Notes: generated by a model from the sequence alone, not told the origin. 22,833 nt of DNA from Bacteroidales bacterium (GCA_004555245.1 SFIS01000055.1:1-22833); one strand, 5' to 3'. Positions 6,298 through 15,665 are shown, counted from the first letter of the stretch. Numbers and translations are program-made.

Positions 6298-7554
6298 TCA
6301 ACTTTTCTTCGGACGGAAGAAGATGGTGAACAATATGAATACGACAAGGGCATAAGCTGCAAATATCATCCATGACGTACGCCATCCCGGCAACTGTGCA
6401 TTCTCCGGGAAGGCATAGACATAGTGGTTGATGATGGCTTGCGCAGTGAGGGTGCCTATAGTGGCTCCGAGGCCGTTTGTCATAATCATGAAAAGGCCTT
6501 GCGCTGACGAGCGGATGCCTGTATCGGTGTTGCTGTCAACGAAGAGGGCGCCGGAGACATTGAAGAAATCGAACGCTACGCCATAGACAATGCAGCTGAT
6601 GACGAACATCCATACGCCACTGCCGGGATTGCCTAAGCCGAAGAGGCCGAAACGCAACACCCATGCCATCATGGCTATCATCATCACACGCTTTATGCCG
6701 AAACGTTTCAGGAAGAGAGGGATGAGAAGGATGCAGAACGCCTCGCTGATCTGCGAGATGGAAATGAGGATGTTAGCGTGACGGGCGCCGAAGGTGTCTG
6801 CATACTCGGGGATGTTCTGGAAGGAAGTGATATACGGATTGGCGAAACCATTCGTTATCTGCAGGCTGACACCGAGCAACATCGAGAAGATGAAGAAAAC
6901 CGCCATGTCGTAGCGCTTGAACAGGCGGAAGGCAACGAGACCCAATGCCTGGACAAGCGTCGGCTTCTCGCCTGATGCGGAGGATGCAGAACGTACCGGA
7001 ACTTGGGGAAGGGTGAGGCTATACACTGCCAACACGACACTCAGGCTGCCGGAGAGCAGGAACTGCTGGCTGGTGGGCTGGAAACCGAGGAAATCGACCG
7101 CCCACATCGTGAAGATGAAACCTACGGTTCCGAAGACACGTATCGGGGGAAAGTCTTTCACCGTATCCATTCCCGCCTGATTCAGAGCATTGAAAGCTAC
7201 TGAATTGGACAATGCGAGCGTTGGCATATAGAAAGCGACGCTAAGGGAATAGAGCGGGAAAAGGATGCCGATGGAGAATCCCTCTGTCATGCCATAGAGA
7301 CCGGCTGCTATCATGAAGGCTGCAGCAAAGAGATGGCAGGCGGACAACAGGCGCTGTGCCTGAACCCAACGGTCGGCGATGATGCCCATGATGCCAGGCA
7401 TGAAAAGGCTGACAATACCCTGGATAGAATAGAAGAAACCGATGTGTGAGCCATACCCTGCCTTGAAAAGGAAGGTGCCCATACTTGTCAGATATGCTCC
7501 CCAGACAGCAAACTCCAGGAAGTTCATGACGGTAAGTCTGATTTTTAAGTTCAT
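6298..7554 (-). CDS. Nucleoside:H+ symporter, NupG/NHS family (MFS)
   Basis: This inner-membrane importer drives nucleoside uptake with the proton gradient. I chose the ATG at 7554 (MNLKIRLTVMNFLEFAVWGAYLTSMG), giving 418 aa, because it matches the NupG N-terminus (MNLKLQL...FLQFCLWGSWLT). The ORF extends 56 codons further upstream, but into the end of rpe. Diagnostic stretches shared with NupG are KDFPPIRVFGTVGFI, FFIFSMLLGVSLQITN, SISQISE, VYGVAFDFFN and SAQGLFMIMTNG. About twelve hydrophobic helices are apparent. It lies between rpe (74-base gap) and the BFN gene. This placement ties nucleoside salvage to the de novo pyrimidine genes carAB upstream. Confidence 0.93.
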   Translation of the reverse strand: MNLKIRLTVMNFLEFAVWGAYLTSMGTFLFKAGYGSHIGFFYSIQGIVSLFMPGIMGIIADRWVQAQRLLSACHLFAAAFMIAAGLYGMTEGFSIGILFPLYSLSVAFYMPTLALSNSVAFNALNQAGMDTVKDFPPIRVFGTVGFIFTMWAVDFLGFQPTSQQFLLSGSLSVVLAVYSLTLPQVPVRSASSASGEKPTLVQALGLVAFRLFKRYDMAVFFIFSMLLGVSLQITNGFANPYITSFQNIPEYADTFGARHANILISISQISEAFCILLIPLFLKRFGIKRVMMIAMMAWVLRFGLFGLGNPGSGVWMFVISCIVYGVAFDFFNVSGALFVDSNTDTGIRSSAQGLFMIMTNGLGATIGTLTAQAIINHYVYAFPENAQLPGWRTSWMIFAAYALVVFILFTIFFRPKKS

Positions 7555-7628
7555 GATGTAAGTAAATGGTCTTAGTTTGTAGGCAATATAATGTAATATT
7601 AAGGTCTGGCGGAAGAAAGAACCCGTAA

Positions 7629-8291
7629 TCAGGAATGGCGGGACAAGCCCTTCAGCCAAGAGATGGACTGCAATGGGTCTGCAGACTTGAAGACGTATGA
7701 ACCGGAGACAAGGACATCGCACCCGGCATCAATGAGAGCCGGGGCTGTGCGACCGTCAACACCACCATCGACTTGGATGAGCGTGGAGAGAGCGTTGCTG
7801 TCAATAAACGAGCGCAAACCACTGACTTTCTGTATAGTGGCCTCTATGAAGCGTTGGCCGCCGAAGCCTGGATAGACACCCATGACAAGCACCATATCTG
7901 CTGAAGAGAGGTAGGGATAAACATCCTCTACCGCAGTGTCAGGACTGATAGTAACACCTGCCTTCATCCCAGAAGAATGGATGGCATTGATTACATCTGA
8001 TGTCTTTGTGCCACACGCTTCTATATGTACATTCATGAGCATGGCACCAAGTTCCGCCGTGCGGTCGATATACTTCTCGGGATGCATAATCATGAAATGG
8101 ACATCCATCGGCTTCTGCAGTGTCTTTCTTATAGAAGACAATACAGGGAAACCGAAAGAGATGTTCGGGACAAACTCTCCGTCCATAACGTCGAGATGCA
8201 GCCAATCAGCTTCGCTACGGTTAATCATCTCTATGTCTCTGTCAAGATGCAGGAAATCCGCTGCAAGCAATGAAGGTGATAACAAGGTCAT
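7629..8291 (-). CDS. rpe: Ribulose-phosphate 3-epimerase
   Basis: This TIM-barrel enzyme interconverts D-ribulose 5-phosphate and D-xylulose 5-phosphate in the non-oxidative pentose phosphate pathway. The chosen start (ATG at 8291, MTLLSPSLLAADF) gives 220 aa, the usual size; an 11-codon upstream extension is unlikely. Metal ligands of the family are present as H32 and D34 in LHLDVMDG, H65 in DVHFMI, and D175 in QVDGGV. The phosphate-binding loop MGVYPGFGGQ is at 137-146 and SGSYVF at 196-201. It is cytoplasmic. It is separated from carB by 64 bases that hold a perfect inverted repeat. Confidence 0.96.
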   Translation of the reverse strand: MTLLSPSLLAADFLHLDRDIEMINRSEADWLHLDVMDGEFVPNISFGFPVLSSIRKTLQKPMDVHFMIMHPEKYIDRTAELGAMLMNVHIEACGTKTSDVINAIHSSGMKAGVTISPDTAVEDVYPYLSSADMVLVMGVYPGFGGQRFIEATIQKVSGLRSFIDSNALSTLIQVDGGVDGRTAPALIDAGCDVLVSGSYVFKSADPLQSISWLKGLSRHS

Positions 8292-8307
8292 TTGTGCTTT
8301 GTTTTGT

Positions 8308-8347
8308 AGTTGACGAGTTGTCAACTAAAGGTATCAACTCGTCAACT
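8308..8347. repeat. Intergenic inverted repeat, TTGAC/REP-like
   Basis: AGTTGACGAGTTG (8308-8320) and CAACTCGTCAACT (8335-8347) are a perfect 13-bp inverted repeat with a 14-base loop in the carB-rpe gap. No T-tract follows on either strand, so it is not a classical terminator. The same TTGACGAGT core recurs downstream of the MaoC-like gene at 18944-19004. Confidence 0.8.
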
Positions 8348-8355
8348 GTATTGAA

Positions 8356-11300
8356 TCATTTATACTCTGCCCATGACTTTATAGCCAAATCATCGACGCT
8401 CATGGTGCAGAAAGCATGGATGAAGGCAGAAGCAAGGCGTGGATTGGTGATGAGAGGAATGTTAAGGTCGATGGCGGCACGACGTATCTTATATCCGTTG
8501 TCCAACTCCCGCACCGTATGGTTTTTGGGGACATTGACAACCATATCTATCTTCTTCTCGTGCAACATCTCCAAAGCCTGAGGATATTTCCCCTCGTCAG
8601 ATGGCCAGAAGACCTCGATGTTGTCAATGCCGTTCTCTGAGAGATAGCGGTGTGTGCCACCTGTCGCATAAAGGACATATCCGTTGTCGATAAGTTCTTG
8701 TGCCGCATCAAGCATCTCTGCCTTCTGCTTTGCCGTACCCGTAGAAAGGAGTATCGTCTTTTTCGGAATACGGTATCCCACCGAGAGCATCGCCTTAAGC
8801 AAGGCACAGGAGGTGTCGTCGCCGAGACAGCCGACTTCGCCAGTGGATGCCATGTCAACACCGAGGACAGGGTCGGAACCCTGCAGACGGTTGAAGGAGA
8901 ACTGCGACGCCTTGATGCCGACATAATCCAGATCGAAGAGATTCTTGCCCGGCTTCTCGACTGGCACTCCGAGCATCACCTTAGTGGCAAGGTCGATAAG
9001 GTTGAGCTTCAGAACCTTGGAGACGAAGGGGAACGAGCGAGAGGCACGGAGATTGGTCTCTATGACAAGGATATCGTTGTCTTTTGCCATGAACTGGCAA
9101 TTGAAGGGTCCGGAGATATGAAGTTCTTTTGCGATGAGCCTGGATATGCGTTTGATTCTGCGCACTGTCTCAACGTAGAGCTTCTGCGGAGGGAACTGGA
9201 TGGTGGCATCGCCCGAGTGAACGCCGGCAAATTCAACGTGCTCCGATATGGCATAGGCTATGATCTCGCCGTCACGTGCCACGGCATCCATCTCTATCTC
9301 TTTGGCATGTTCGATAAACTTGCTGACAACGACTGGGTGTTCGGCACTGACATTGGCTGCAAGCATGAGAAAACGCTCGAGTTCTTCACGGTTGGAGCAG
9401 ACATTCATCGCTGCGCCTGAAAGGACATACGAGGGACGTACGAGAACGGGGAAGCCAACGCGGTCGATGAAGGCGTTGATGTCATACATAGTGGTCAGCG
9501 CAGACCATTCCGGCTGATCGACACCGATACGCGAGAGCATAGACGAGAACTGTGCGCGGTCTTCTGCATTGTCGATGTCCTTCGCTTTCGTTCCGAGGAT
9601 AGGCACACGCTCCGCATCAAGTTTGACAGCGAGATTGTTTGGAATCTGTCCGCCAGTGGAGACAATAACGCCATGCGGTGTCTCAAGGTCGATGATGTCC
9701 ATGACGCGCTCAAAGGTGAGCTCGTCAAAATACAGTCTGTCGCACATGTCATAATCCGTCGAGACCGTCTCGGGATTGTAGTTGATCATGACAGAACGGT
9801 ATCCCTCCTTGCGTATCGTATTGAGAGCCTGGACACCGCACCAGTCGAACTCTACCGACGAACCAATGCGATAGGCGCCGGAACCGAGAACTATGACGGT
9901 GCACTTGTCTTGTTCAAACTGTATATCATGCGACGTGCCGGCGTATGTGAGATAGAGATAGTTTGTCTGTGCGGGGTATTCTGCGGCAAGTGTGTCAATC
10001 TGCTTGACGACAGGCAGAATGCCATATCTCTTTCGCAAGGCGCGCACAACAAGAAGAGCCTCATGCATATTCTTCATCTCGCTCTCAAGTCCTACGGCAC
10101 GCGCAATCTGGAAATCGGTAAAGCCATAGACCTTGGCCTCGCGAAGCAACTCTTTGCTTAAAACATTGATAGACGTGCATTTGCGCAGCTCTGTATCAAT
10201 ATCCACTATATGCTGCAGTTTCTCAAGAAACCATCTGTCTATCTTGGTTATCTCATGTATCTCGTCAACCGTGTACAATGCTCTCTGCATCGCTTTTGCA
10301 ATGACAAAGATGCGTTTGTCTGTCGGGTCGTGAAGGGCGGCACGGACATCGTCAACCTTCAGTTCTTTGTTATCAACGAAACCGTGCATTGACTGTCCTA
10401 TCATGCGGAGACCTTTCTGGATGGCTTCCTCAAAGTTTCTGCCGATAGCCATAACCTCGCCTACCGACTTCATGGAAGAGCCCAACTCTTTGTTGACGCC
10501 ACGGAACTTGGATAGATCCCAACGCGGAATCTTGCAGACGACATAGTCGAGAGCAGGCTCGAAGAAAGCCGAGGTTGTCTTCGTCACAGAGTTCTTGAGT
10601 TCAAACAGTCCATAGCCTATGCCGAGCTTTGCCGCAACGAAAGCAAGAGGATAGCCTGTCGCCTTAGAAGCCAAGGCAGAAGAACGGGACAGACGTGCGT
10701 TGACCTCTATCACGCGATAGTCTTCCGACTTCGGGTCGAACGCATACTGCACATTACATTCGCCCACTATGCCTATATGGCGTATGATTTTTATGGCAAG
10801 GGCGCGCAGCTTGTGGTACTCTGCATTTGTAAGCGTCTGCGAAGGAGCGATGACAATCGATTCGCCGGTGTGTATGCCGAGAGGGTCGAAATTCTCCATG
10901 TTACATACCGTAATGCAGTTGTCATACCTGTCGCGCACCACCTCATACTCTATTTCCTTCCATCCTTTCAACGACTTCTCCACCAACACCTGTGGTGAGA
11001 AGGAGAAGGCTTTCTCCACCAGACGGTCAAGCTCGTCCTGATTGTCGCAGAAGCCGGAGCCCAAACCGCCAAGGGCGTAAGCGGCACGTATGATGACAGG
11101 ATATCCCAGCTCTTCTGCCGCCTTGCGGGCTTCTTCCTTGTTGCTGCAAGCCTGAGACTTGATGGTCTTCACATCTATCTCATCAAGTTTGTTTACGAAA
11201 AGCTCACGGTCTTCCGTGTCCATAATAGCCTGGACAGGCGTGCCGAGCACTTTCACGTTATATTTGTCGAGTATGCCAGACTTGAACAGCTCCACGCCAC

Positions 11301-11589
11301 AGTTGAGTGCCGTCTGTCCGCCGAAAGAAAGGAGTATTCCGTCCGGACGTTCCTTCTCTATCACCCTTTCGACGAAATAAGGTTGAACGGGGAGGAAATA
11401 GATTTGGTCAGCGACACCTTCAGAGGTCTGAACCGTAGCGATGTTCGGATTGATGAGAACGGTCTTGATGCCTTCTTCGCGCAATGCTTTCAATGCCTGC
11501 GAGCCGGAATAGTCAAACTCTCCGGCTTCTCCTATCTTCAATGCTCCTGAACCAAGCAGCAGCACTTTCTTTATCGTTTTGTCTATCAT
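8356..11589 (-). CDS. carB: Carbamoyl-phosphate synthase large subunit
   Basis: This 1077-aa subunit makes carbamoyl phosphate from bicarbonate, two ATP and ammonia channelled from CarA, for pyrimidine and arginine synthesis. Two ATP-grasp halves are visible: an N-terminal carboxyphosphate half (about 1-400) with RAAYALGGLGSGF (168-180), and a C-terminal carbamate half (about 555-935) with RPSYVLSGAAMNV (718-730). The oligomerisation region lies between them, and an MGS-like allosteric domain (about 944-1055) contains ATGGTHRYL. Several stretches are those of eukaryotic CAD rather than E. coli CarB, for example GWKEIEYEVVRD (209-220), NMENFDPLGIHTGES (230-244) and NARLSRSSALASKATGYPLAF (297-317). 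It lies 53 bases after carA, clearly in the same operon. Confidence 0.97.
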   Translation of the reverse strand: MIDKTIKKVLLLGSGALKIGEAGEFDYSGSQALKALREEGIKTVLINPNIATVQTSEGVADQIYFLPVQPYFVERVIEKERPDGILLSFGGQTALNCGVELFKSGILDKYNVKVLGTPVQAIMDTEDRELFVNKLDEIDVKTIKSQACSNKEEARKAAEELGYPVIIRAAYALGGLGSGFCDNQDELDRLVEKAFSFSPQVLVEKSLKGWKEIEYEVVRDRYDNCITVCNMENFDPLGIHTGESIVIAPSQTLTNAEYHKLRALAIKIIRHIGIVGECNVQYAFDPKSEDYRVIEVNARLSRSSALASKATGYPLAFVAAKLGIGYGLFELKNSVTKTTSAFFEPALDYVVCKIPRWDLSKFRGVNKELGSSMKSVGEVMAIGRNFEEAIQKGLRMIGQSMHGFVDNKELKVDDVRAALHDPTDKRIFVIAKAMQRALYTVDEIHEITKIDRWFLEKLQHIVDIDTELRKCTSINVLSKELLREAKVYGFTDFQIARAVGLESEMKNMHEALLVVRALRKRYGILPVVKQIDTLAAEYPAQTNYLYLTYAGTSHDIQFEQDKCTVIVLGSGAYRIGSSVEFDWCGVQALNTIRKEGYRSVMINYNPETVSTDYDMCDRLYFDELTFERVMDIIDLETPHGVIVSTGGQIPNNLAVKLDAERVPILGTKAKDIDNAEDRAQFSSMLSRIGVDQPEWSALTTMYDINAFIDRVGFPVLVRPSYVLSGAAMNVCSNREELERFLMLAANVSAEHPVVVSKFIEHAKEIEMDAVARDGEIIAYAISEHVEFAGVHSGDATIQFPPQKLYVETVRRIKRISRLIAKELHISGPFNCQFMAKDNDILVIETNLRASRSFPFVSKVLKLNLIDLATKVMLGVPVEKPGKNLFDLDYVGIKASQFSFNRLQGSDPVLGVDMASTGEVGCLGDDTSCALLKAMLSVGYRIPKKTILLSTGTAKQKAEMLDAAQELIDNGYVLYATGGTHRYLSENGIDNIEVFWPSDEGKYPQALEMLHEKKIDMVVNVPKNHTVRELDNGYKIRRAAIDLNIPLITNPRLASAFIHAFCTMSVDDLAIKSWAEYK

Positions 11590-11642
11590 GAGATTCTTCT
11601 GGATAAGGGTGTGGATGACTGATTCGCATCCACCTTATTATA

Positions 11643-12752
11643 CTAAACTTTTAACAAAGACACAAACTTGTCGAACAGGAATTCTGTATCGACAGGTCCC
11701 GAGCACGCTTCCGGATGGAACTGCGCAGAGAACCAAGGGAAGGTTTTGTGTCTGATGCCTTCGTTAGAGCCGTCGTTCATATTCACGAAGAGGGGCTCCC
11801 ATTCTTCAGACAACGTCATTGTATCAACTGCAAAGCCATGATTCTGTGATGTCACGAAACATGTTTCCGTGCCAACCATCCTGACTGGCTGGTTGTGAGA
11901 CCTGTGTCCGTATTTCAGTTTGTATATCGTAGCACCTGCTGCCTTTGAAAGCAGCTGATTGCCCATACATATGCCCATAACAGGGCGTATCTCGTCTATC
12001 GGCTTGAGTTTTTCGGCTTCCATGAAGCGGCGTATGTTGTCAACAGTAACTTTACAGACGTCAGGGTTTCCCGGACCGTTAGCAAGGAAGAGAGCATCAA
12101 AGTCGAGGCTGTTGAAATCAAAGTCCCAAGGCACACGTGTCACATTGACGCCTCGCCGAAGGAGGCAGCGGATAATGTTAGCCTTCACGCCGCAATCGAC
12201 GAGGACAACATTCTTCGATGAGGAAGGGGTGTCTGCGGAATAACGGATAATCTCTTTGCACGATACCCGATCGACATAGTTTATCTCATCATATTTCTCC
12301 ACGTCTTCATCACACTCCATGCCGTCAAAGACTATTCTGCCCATCATAACACCATGCTCACGGAGCTTCTTCGTGAGCTCGCGTGTGTCGATACCCGTTA
12401 TTCCCGGCACCTTTTCACGTTTCAGCCAGTCGGCGAGAGATTCGCAGGCATTCCAATGACTGTATTTCTCACAGTAGTCTGACACTATCAGAGCGGCGGC
12501 ATAAATCCGGTCACTCTCCATGAATGTAGGTATTCCGTTCGGTTCGACGGAGAAGGGCGGAACGCCGTAGTTTCCTACAAGAGGATAAGTGAGCGTAAGC
12601 ATCTGTCCGGCAAAGGATGGGTCGGTCAAAGATTCCGGATAGCCTGTCATGGCGGTGCTGAAGACCACCTCTCCAGACACTGGCAGTTCGTACCCGAATG
12701 ACTTACCGACAAGTTCTGTCCCGTCTTGAAGGACTAATGTAGCTTTTTTCAT
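11643..12752 (-). CDS. carA: Carbamoyl-phosphate synthase small (glutaminase) subunit
   Basis: This 369-aa class I glutamine amidotransferase releases ammonia from glutamine and passes it to CarB. The N-terminal CPSase_sm domain (about 4-135) includes GEVVFSTAMTGYPESLTDPS. The C-terminal GATase domain (about 182-365) carries the triad Cys262 (GICMGNQ), His346 and Glu348 (QFHPEA). The residue after the nucleophile elbow is Asn (CMGNQ) where many homologues have His (CLGHQ); the triad is complete, so the enzyme should be active. The start MKKATLVLQDGTE is family-typical. The gap to glmS is 107 bases. Confidence 0.97.
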   Translation of the reverse strand: MKKATLVLQDGTELVGKSFGYELPVSGEVVFSTAMTGYPESLTDPSFAGQMLTLTYPLVGNYGVPPFSVEPNGIPTFMESDRIYAAALIVSDYCEKYSHWNACESLADWLKREKVPGITGIDTRELTKKLREHGVMMGRIVFDGMECDEDVEKYDEINYVDRVSCKEIIRYSADTPSSSKNVVLVDCGVKANIIRCLLRRGVNVTRVPWDFDFNSLDFDALFLANGPGNPDVCKVTVDNIRRFMEAEKLKPIDEIRPVMGICMGNQLLSKAAGATIYKLKYGHRSHNQPVRMVGTETCFVTSQNHGFAVDTMTLSEEWEPLFVNMNDGSNEGIRHKTFPWFSAQFHPEACSGPVDTEFLFDKFVSLLKV

Positions 12753-12859
12753 TCCGAATGAAAAGTTTTTATTTTTGTGTTCAGGTTGTTGTTGTTCTTT
12801 AGATTAGTGTCATGCTGCCTACTGTCTGCATGAAGAGCGTAGGAAAACGGGATGCGGGA

Positions 12860-14707
12860 TTACTCGACAGTGACAGACTTTGCAAGATTGCGAGGCTGGT
12901 CAACGTTTTTCCCCTTGCAGACAGCAATATGATATGCAAGAAGCTGCAACGGTATAGTGGCTATGATAGGCTCGAGACATTCAAGTGTTTTCGGAAGTTC
13001 TATCACTTCATCGGCAATCTTACGCACCGTTTCGTCGCCTTCTGTTATCAAGGCGATGACACGAGCCTTTCGGGCCTTAATCTCCTGAATGTTCGACAGC
13101 ACCTTCTCATACATGGCATTATGCGTGGCGATGACGACAACAGGCATGTCAGAATCGATGAGGGCTATAGGGCCATGCTTCATCTCTGCTGCAGGATAGC
13201 CCTCTGCATGAATATACGAGATTTCCTTCAGCTTCAGTGCACCTTCAAGGGCGACAGGATAGCTATAACCTCGCCCGAGATAAAGGAAGTTCTGCGCATA
13301 GGTGAAGGAGCGGCTGAGGTCCTTTATCTGGTCGTTGGTCTTCAGCACCTGCGTCATCAGCTGAGGGATGTTGCATAGGTTCGTCAATATGTCAGTGAAT
13401 GTATTGTCATCGATGCAACGCTTCTCTCGTGATATGGCGAGGGCAATCATCGTTAGGACAGCAACCTGTCCTGTAAACGCCTTTGTTGACGCAACACCTA
13501 TTTCCGGACCGACATGGATGTATGTCCCGGCATGTGTGGCACGTGCTATGCTTGAACCTATGGCATTCACCACACCATATATGAAAGCGCCTTTGTTCTT
13601 TGCCAGTTCAACCGCCGCAAGAGTATCGGCCGTCTCGCCGCTCTGGGATATTGCTATGACAACGTCGTCTGGCGTGACAACCGGGTTGCGGTAGCGGAAC
13701 TCCGAGGCGTATTCTACATCAACAGGAATGCGGCACAGGTCTTCGATTATCTGCTTGCCTATCAGTCCGGCGTGCCATGATGTGCCGCAAGCCACGATGA
13801 TGATGCGCTTTGCGTTGCGTATAACTTTCACGTTGTCCTGTACTGCGCGGAGATACACATTGTCGGGATGGGACAACGAGACATGCCCGCGTATGCAGTT
13901 CTGGAAACATTCCGGCTGCTCGAAAATCTCCTTCAGCATGAAATGCTCGTAGCCACCTTTCTCTATCTGTCCGAGTTTCAGATCCACGGTCTGTATCTCT
14001 GGCGACAAACGGTGGTTGAGGATTGACACGATGTCAAGATTGCGATGGCGGTTGATGACAGCGATATTGCCGTCTTCAAGATAAACCACCTTGTCTGTAT
14101 ATTCTACAATGGGTGACGCATCTGAACCGAGGAAGAACTCATTGTCTCCTATTCCGATGACAAGAGGACTTTGCTTACGTGCCGCAATGATCTGGTCGGG
14201 GTTCTCCTTGTCAAGGATGGCGATGGCGTAGGCTCCTATCACCTGATGCAGCGCAAACTGCACCGCAGTGAGCAGGTTGCACGACTTCTTCACCTTGATA
14301 TATTCAATCAGCTGGATGAGCACTTCCGAATCTGTGTCCGAGACAAACGTGATGCCGTATTCTTCAAGTTTACGTTTGATGACAGAATAGTTCTCTATGA
14401 TGCCGTTGTGTATGATGGCGAGATTGTGTGACTGCGAGAAGTGGGGATGCGCATTGCGTTGAGACGGTTCTCCATGCGTAGCCCAACGGGTATGCGCCAG
14501 ACCTATCGTGCCGGAAACATCCTTGTCTGAGCAGAAGTTCTCGAGATCTGCCACTTTTCCCTGAGCCTTATATACATTGAGAGAGCCATTGTCGTTGATG
14601 AGAGCCACGCCGGCACTGTCATATCCACGATATTCGAGACGCTTCAGTCCTTTAATGAGAATAGGATAAGCGTCTTTTGTTCCAATATATCCTACTATGC
14701 CGCACAT
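12860..14707 (-). CDS. glmS: Glutamine--fructose-6-phosphate aminotransferase (isomerizing)
   Basis: This 615-aa enzyme makes glucosamine 6-phosphate from fructose 6-phosphate and glutamine, the first step to UDP-GlcNAc for peptidoglycan and surface glycans. The N-terminal Ntn glutaminase domain (1 to about 215) starts MCGIVGYIG with nucleophile Cys2, and has the HTRWATHG (72-79) and NGIIENY (101-107) motifs. Two SIS sugar-isomerase domains follow (about 290-430 and 460-600), with ACGTSWHAG (306-314), SQSGET (354-359) and AEMKHGPIAL (507-516). The C-terminus ends NLAKSVTVE, the conserved active-site tail. Length is normal. No glmS ribozyme-like structure is evident in the 147-base upstream gap. 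Confidence 0.97.
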   Translation of the reverse strand: MCGIVGYIGTKDAYPILIKGLKRLEYRGYDSAGVALINDNGSLNVYKAQGKVADLENFCSDKDVSGTIGLAHTRWATHGEPSQRNAHPHFSQSHNLAIIHNGIIENYSVIKRKLEEYGITFVSDTDSEVLIQLIEYIKVKKSCNLLTAVQFALHQVIGAYAIAILDKENPDQIIAARKQSPLVIGIGDNEFFLGSDASPIVEYTDKVVYLEDGNIAVINRHRNLDIVSILNHRLSPEIQTVDLKLGQIEKGGYEHFMLKEIFEQPECFQNCIRGHVSLSHPDNVYLRAVQDNVKVIRNAKRIIIVACGTSWHAGLIGKQIIEDLCRIPVDVEYASEFRYRNPVVTPDDVVIAISQSGETADTLAAVELAKNKGAFIYGVVNAIGSSIARATHAGTYIHVGPEIGVASTKAFTGQVAVLTMIALAISREKRCIDDNTFTDILTNLCNIPQLMTQVLKTNDQIKDLSRSFTYAQNFLYLGRGYSYPVALEGALKLKEISYIHAEGYPAAEMKHGPIALIDSDMPVVVIATHNAMYEKVLSNIQEIKARKARVIALITEGDETVRKIADEVIELPKTLECLEPIIATIPLQLLAYHIAVCKGKNVDQPRNLAKSVTVE

Positions 14708-14801
14708 TGTGTTTTGTATTTTTGTGTTTTTGTGTTATGAAAATATTTTCTGTTGTGCAAGTCTCTGCCCCACTCCATCGCGAGAAGAGTCTTTTTCCGA
14801 A

Positions 14802-14847
14802 CAAGCCCCGCTGCGTGATTGCGATAAGAATCAGACAGAGGGGCTTG
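14802..14847 (-). other. Stem-loop between the export lipoprotein gene and glmS
   Basis: CAAGCCCC and GGGGCTTG form an 8-bp outer stem. Inside it CTG/CAG and TGATT/AATCA pair around a CTTATCGC loop. No T-tract follows on the minus strand. It may be a weak terminator or an mRNA-processing or stabilising hairpin that sets expression of glmS against the upstream gene. Confidence 0.5.
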
Positions 14848-14854
14848 GGAATGG

Positions 14855-15634
14855 TTATTTTGTCAATTGTATCACGAACGTCGCAGCTGTCATGATCATG
14901 CTGACGAGCGAGAAGTAAAGAGAGGTGTATTGGTTGAAGAAGGAGTTCTTAGCCTTGATTTTCTGCGGTTCGACATAAACGACATCGTTCTGTTGCAGAT
15001 GATAATACGGAGAGTTGAGAAGGCTTGCATCATTCAGGTTGAGACGGTGTACAGACTTCTCTCCGCGTGCATCTTCCCTGATTAGGAGAATGTTCTCACG
15101 CTTACCAAAGATGGTTAGATCACCAGCTGATGCTATTGCTTCGAGAATGGTCATCCGTTCTGTATTGACAGGGATGATACCGGGACTACCGACCTCACCA
15201 AGCACTGTGATGTGATAGCTTGACATATTGACGGTGACGATGGGATTCTCCGTCTCAGTGAGGTACATCTTCAGACGGCTGGCAATCATTTCCTGACACT
15301 CTTCTATCGTCATGCCGCCTACATGAAGTTTTCCAAGAACGGGGAAATTTATGTTGCCTTCATTATCGACAAGATATGGAATACTCTGGTTAGCGCCTCC
15401 GCCAGACTGCGACTGGCTATAGAGATTGAAAGGTTTCGAGGCGTCAGGGTCTGTTGTGTTGATATAAATTGTCAGAAGGTCTTTCGGCATTATGCGTGCA
15501 TCATACAACATACGCGAAGCGGTAAGGTCTATCTCCTCCACATTCTGAAGATAAGGGATGTTTTTTACACTTGTGCAACCAGACACTAAAAGTAGGGCTG
15601 CAACAGCCATCACGAATAACAGGTTCTTTTTCAT
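14855..15634 (-). CDS. Wza-type polysaccharide export lipoprotein (Poly_export/SLBB)
   Basis: This 259-aa protein begins MKKNLLFVMAVAALLLVSGC, a lipoprotein signal with the lipobox VSGC and acylated Cys20. A Poly_export domain follows (about 42-137) with YLVDNEGNINFPVLGKLHVGGMT. Next is an SLBB-like domain (about 140-225) with VLGEVGSPGIIPV. A terminal hydrophobic helix (about 237-257) could span the outer membrane, as the C-terminal helices of the Wza octamer do. The family forms the outer-membrane channel for capsule or exopolysaccharide. No Wzc kinase or glycosyltransferases adjoin it. It lies 147 bases ahead of glmS, whose product supplies amino-sugar precursors. Family secure; the exported polymer is unknown. 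Confidence 0.9.
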   Translation of the reverse strand: MKKNLLFVMAVAALLLVSGCTSVKNIPYLQNVEEIDLTASRMLYDARIMPKDLLTIYINTTDPDASKPFNLYSQSQSGGGANQSIPYLVDNEGNINFPVLGKLHVGGMTIEECQEMIASRLKMYLTETENPIVTVNMSSYHITVLGEVGSPGIIPVNTERMTILEAIASAGDLTIFGKRENILLIREDARGEKSVHRLNLNDASLLNSPYYHLQQNDVVYVEPQKIKAKNSFFNQYTSLYFSLVSMIMTAATFVIQLTK

Positions 15635-15665
15635 AAAGTTCTCGTCTTGAAACTACAAGATTTAT

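Noticed and set aside
6267..6362. Extended start of the BFN-family gene at 6362
   Set aside because: The extra 32 residues overlap the upstream transporter gene and do not resemble the family. The ATG at 6266 fits the conserved N-terminus.
7555..7722. Extended start of the nucleoside transporter at 7722
   Set aside because: It would overlap rpe. The ATG at 7554 reproduces the NupG N-terminus.
8308..8347. Rho-independent terminator between carB and rpe
   Set aside because: The stem is perfect but no T-tract follows on either strand. The repeat family explanation fits better.
8650..9420. 256-codon ORF on the plus strand inside carB
   Set aside because: It is an antisense shadow of a fully conserved carB reading frame. 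It has no recognisable domain and no promoter.
12812..13378. 188-codon ORF on the plus strand over the end of glmS
   Set aside because: It is a shadow of the glmS frame. The real gene has complete motifs on the other strand.
14708..14760. glmS ribozyme or riboswitch in the glmS leader
   Set aside because: The 147-base gap is too short and lacks the ribozyme core. Only one simple stem-loop is present.
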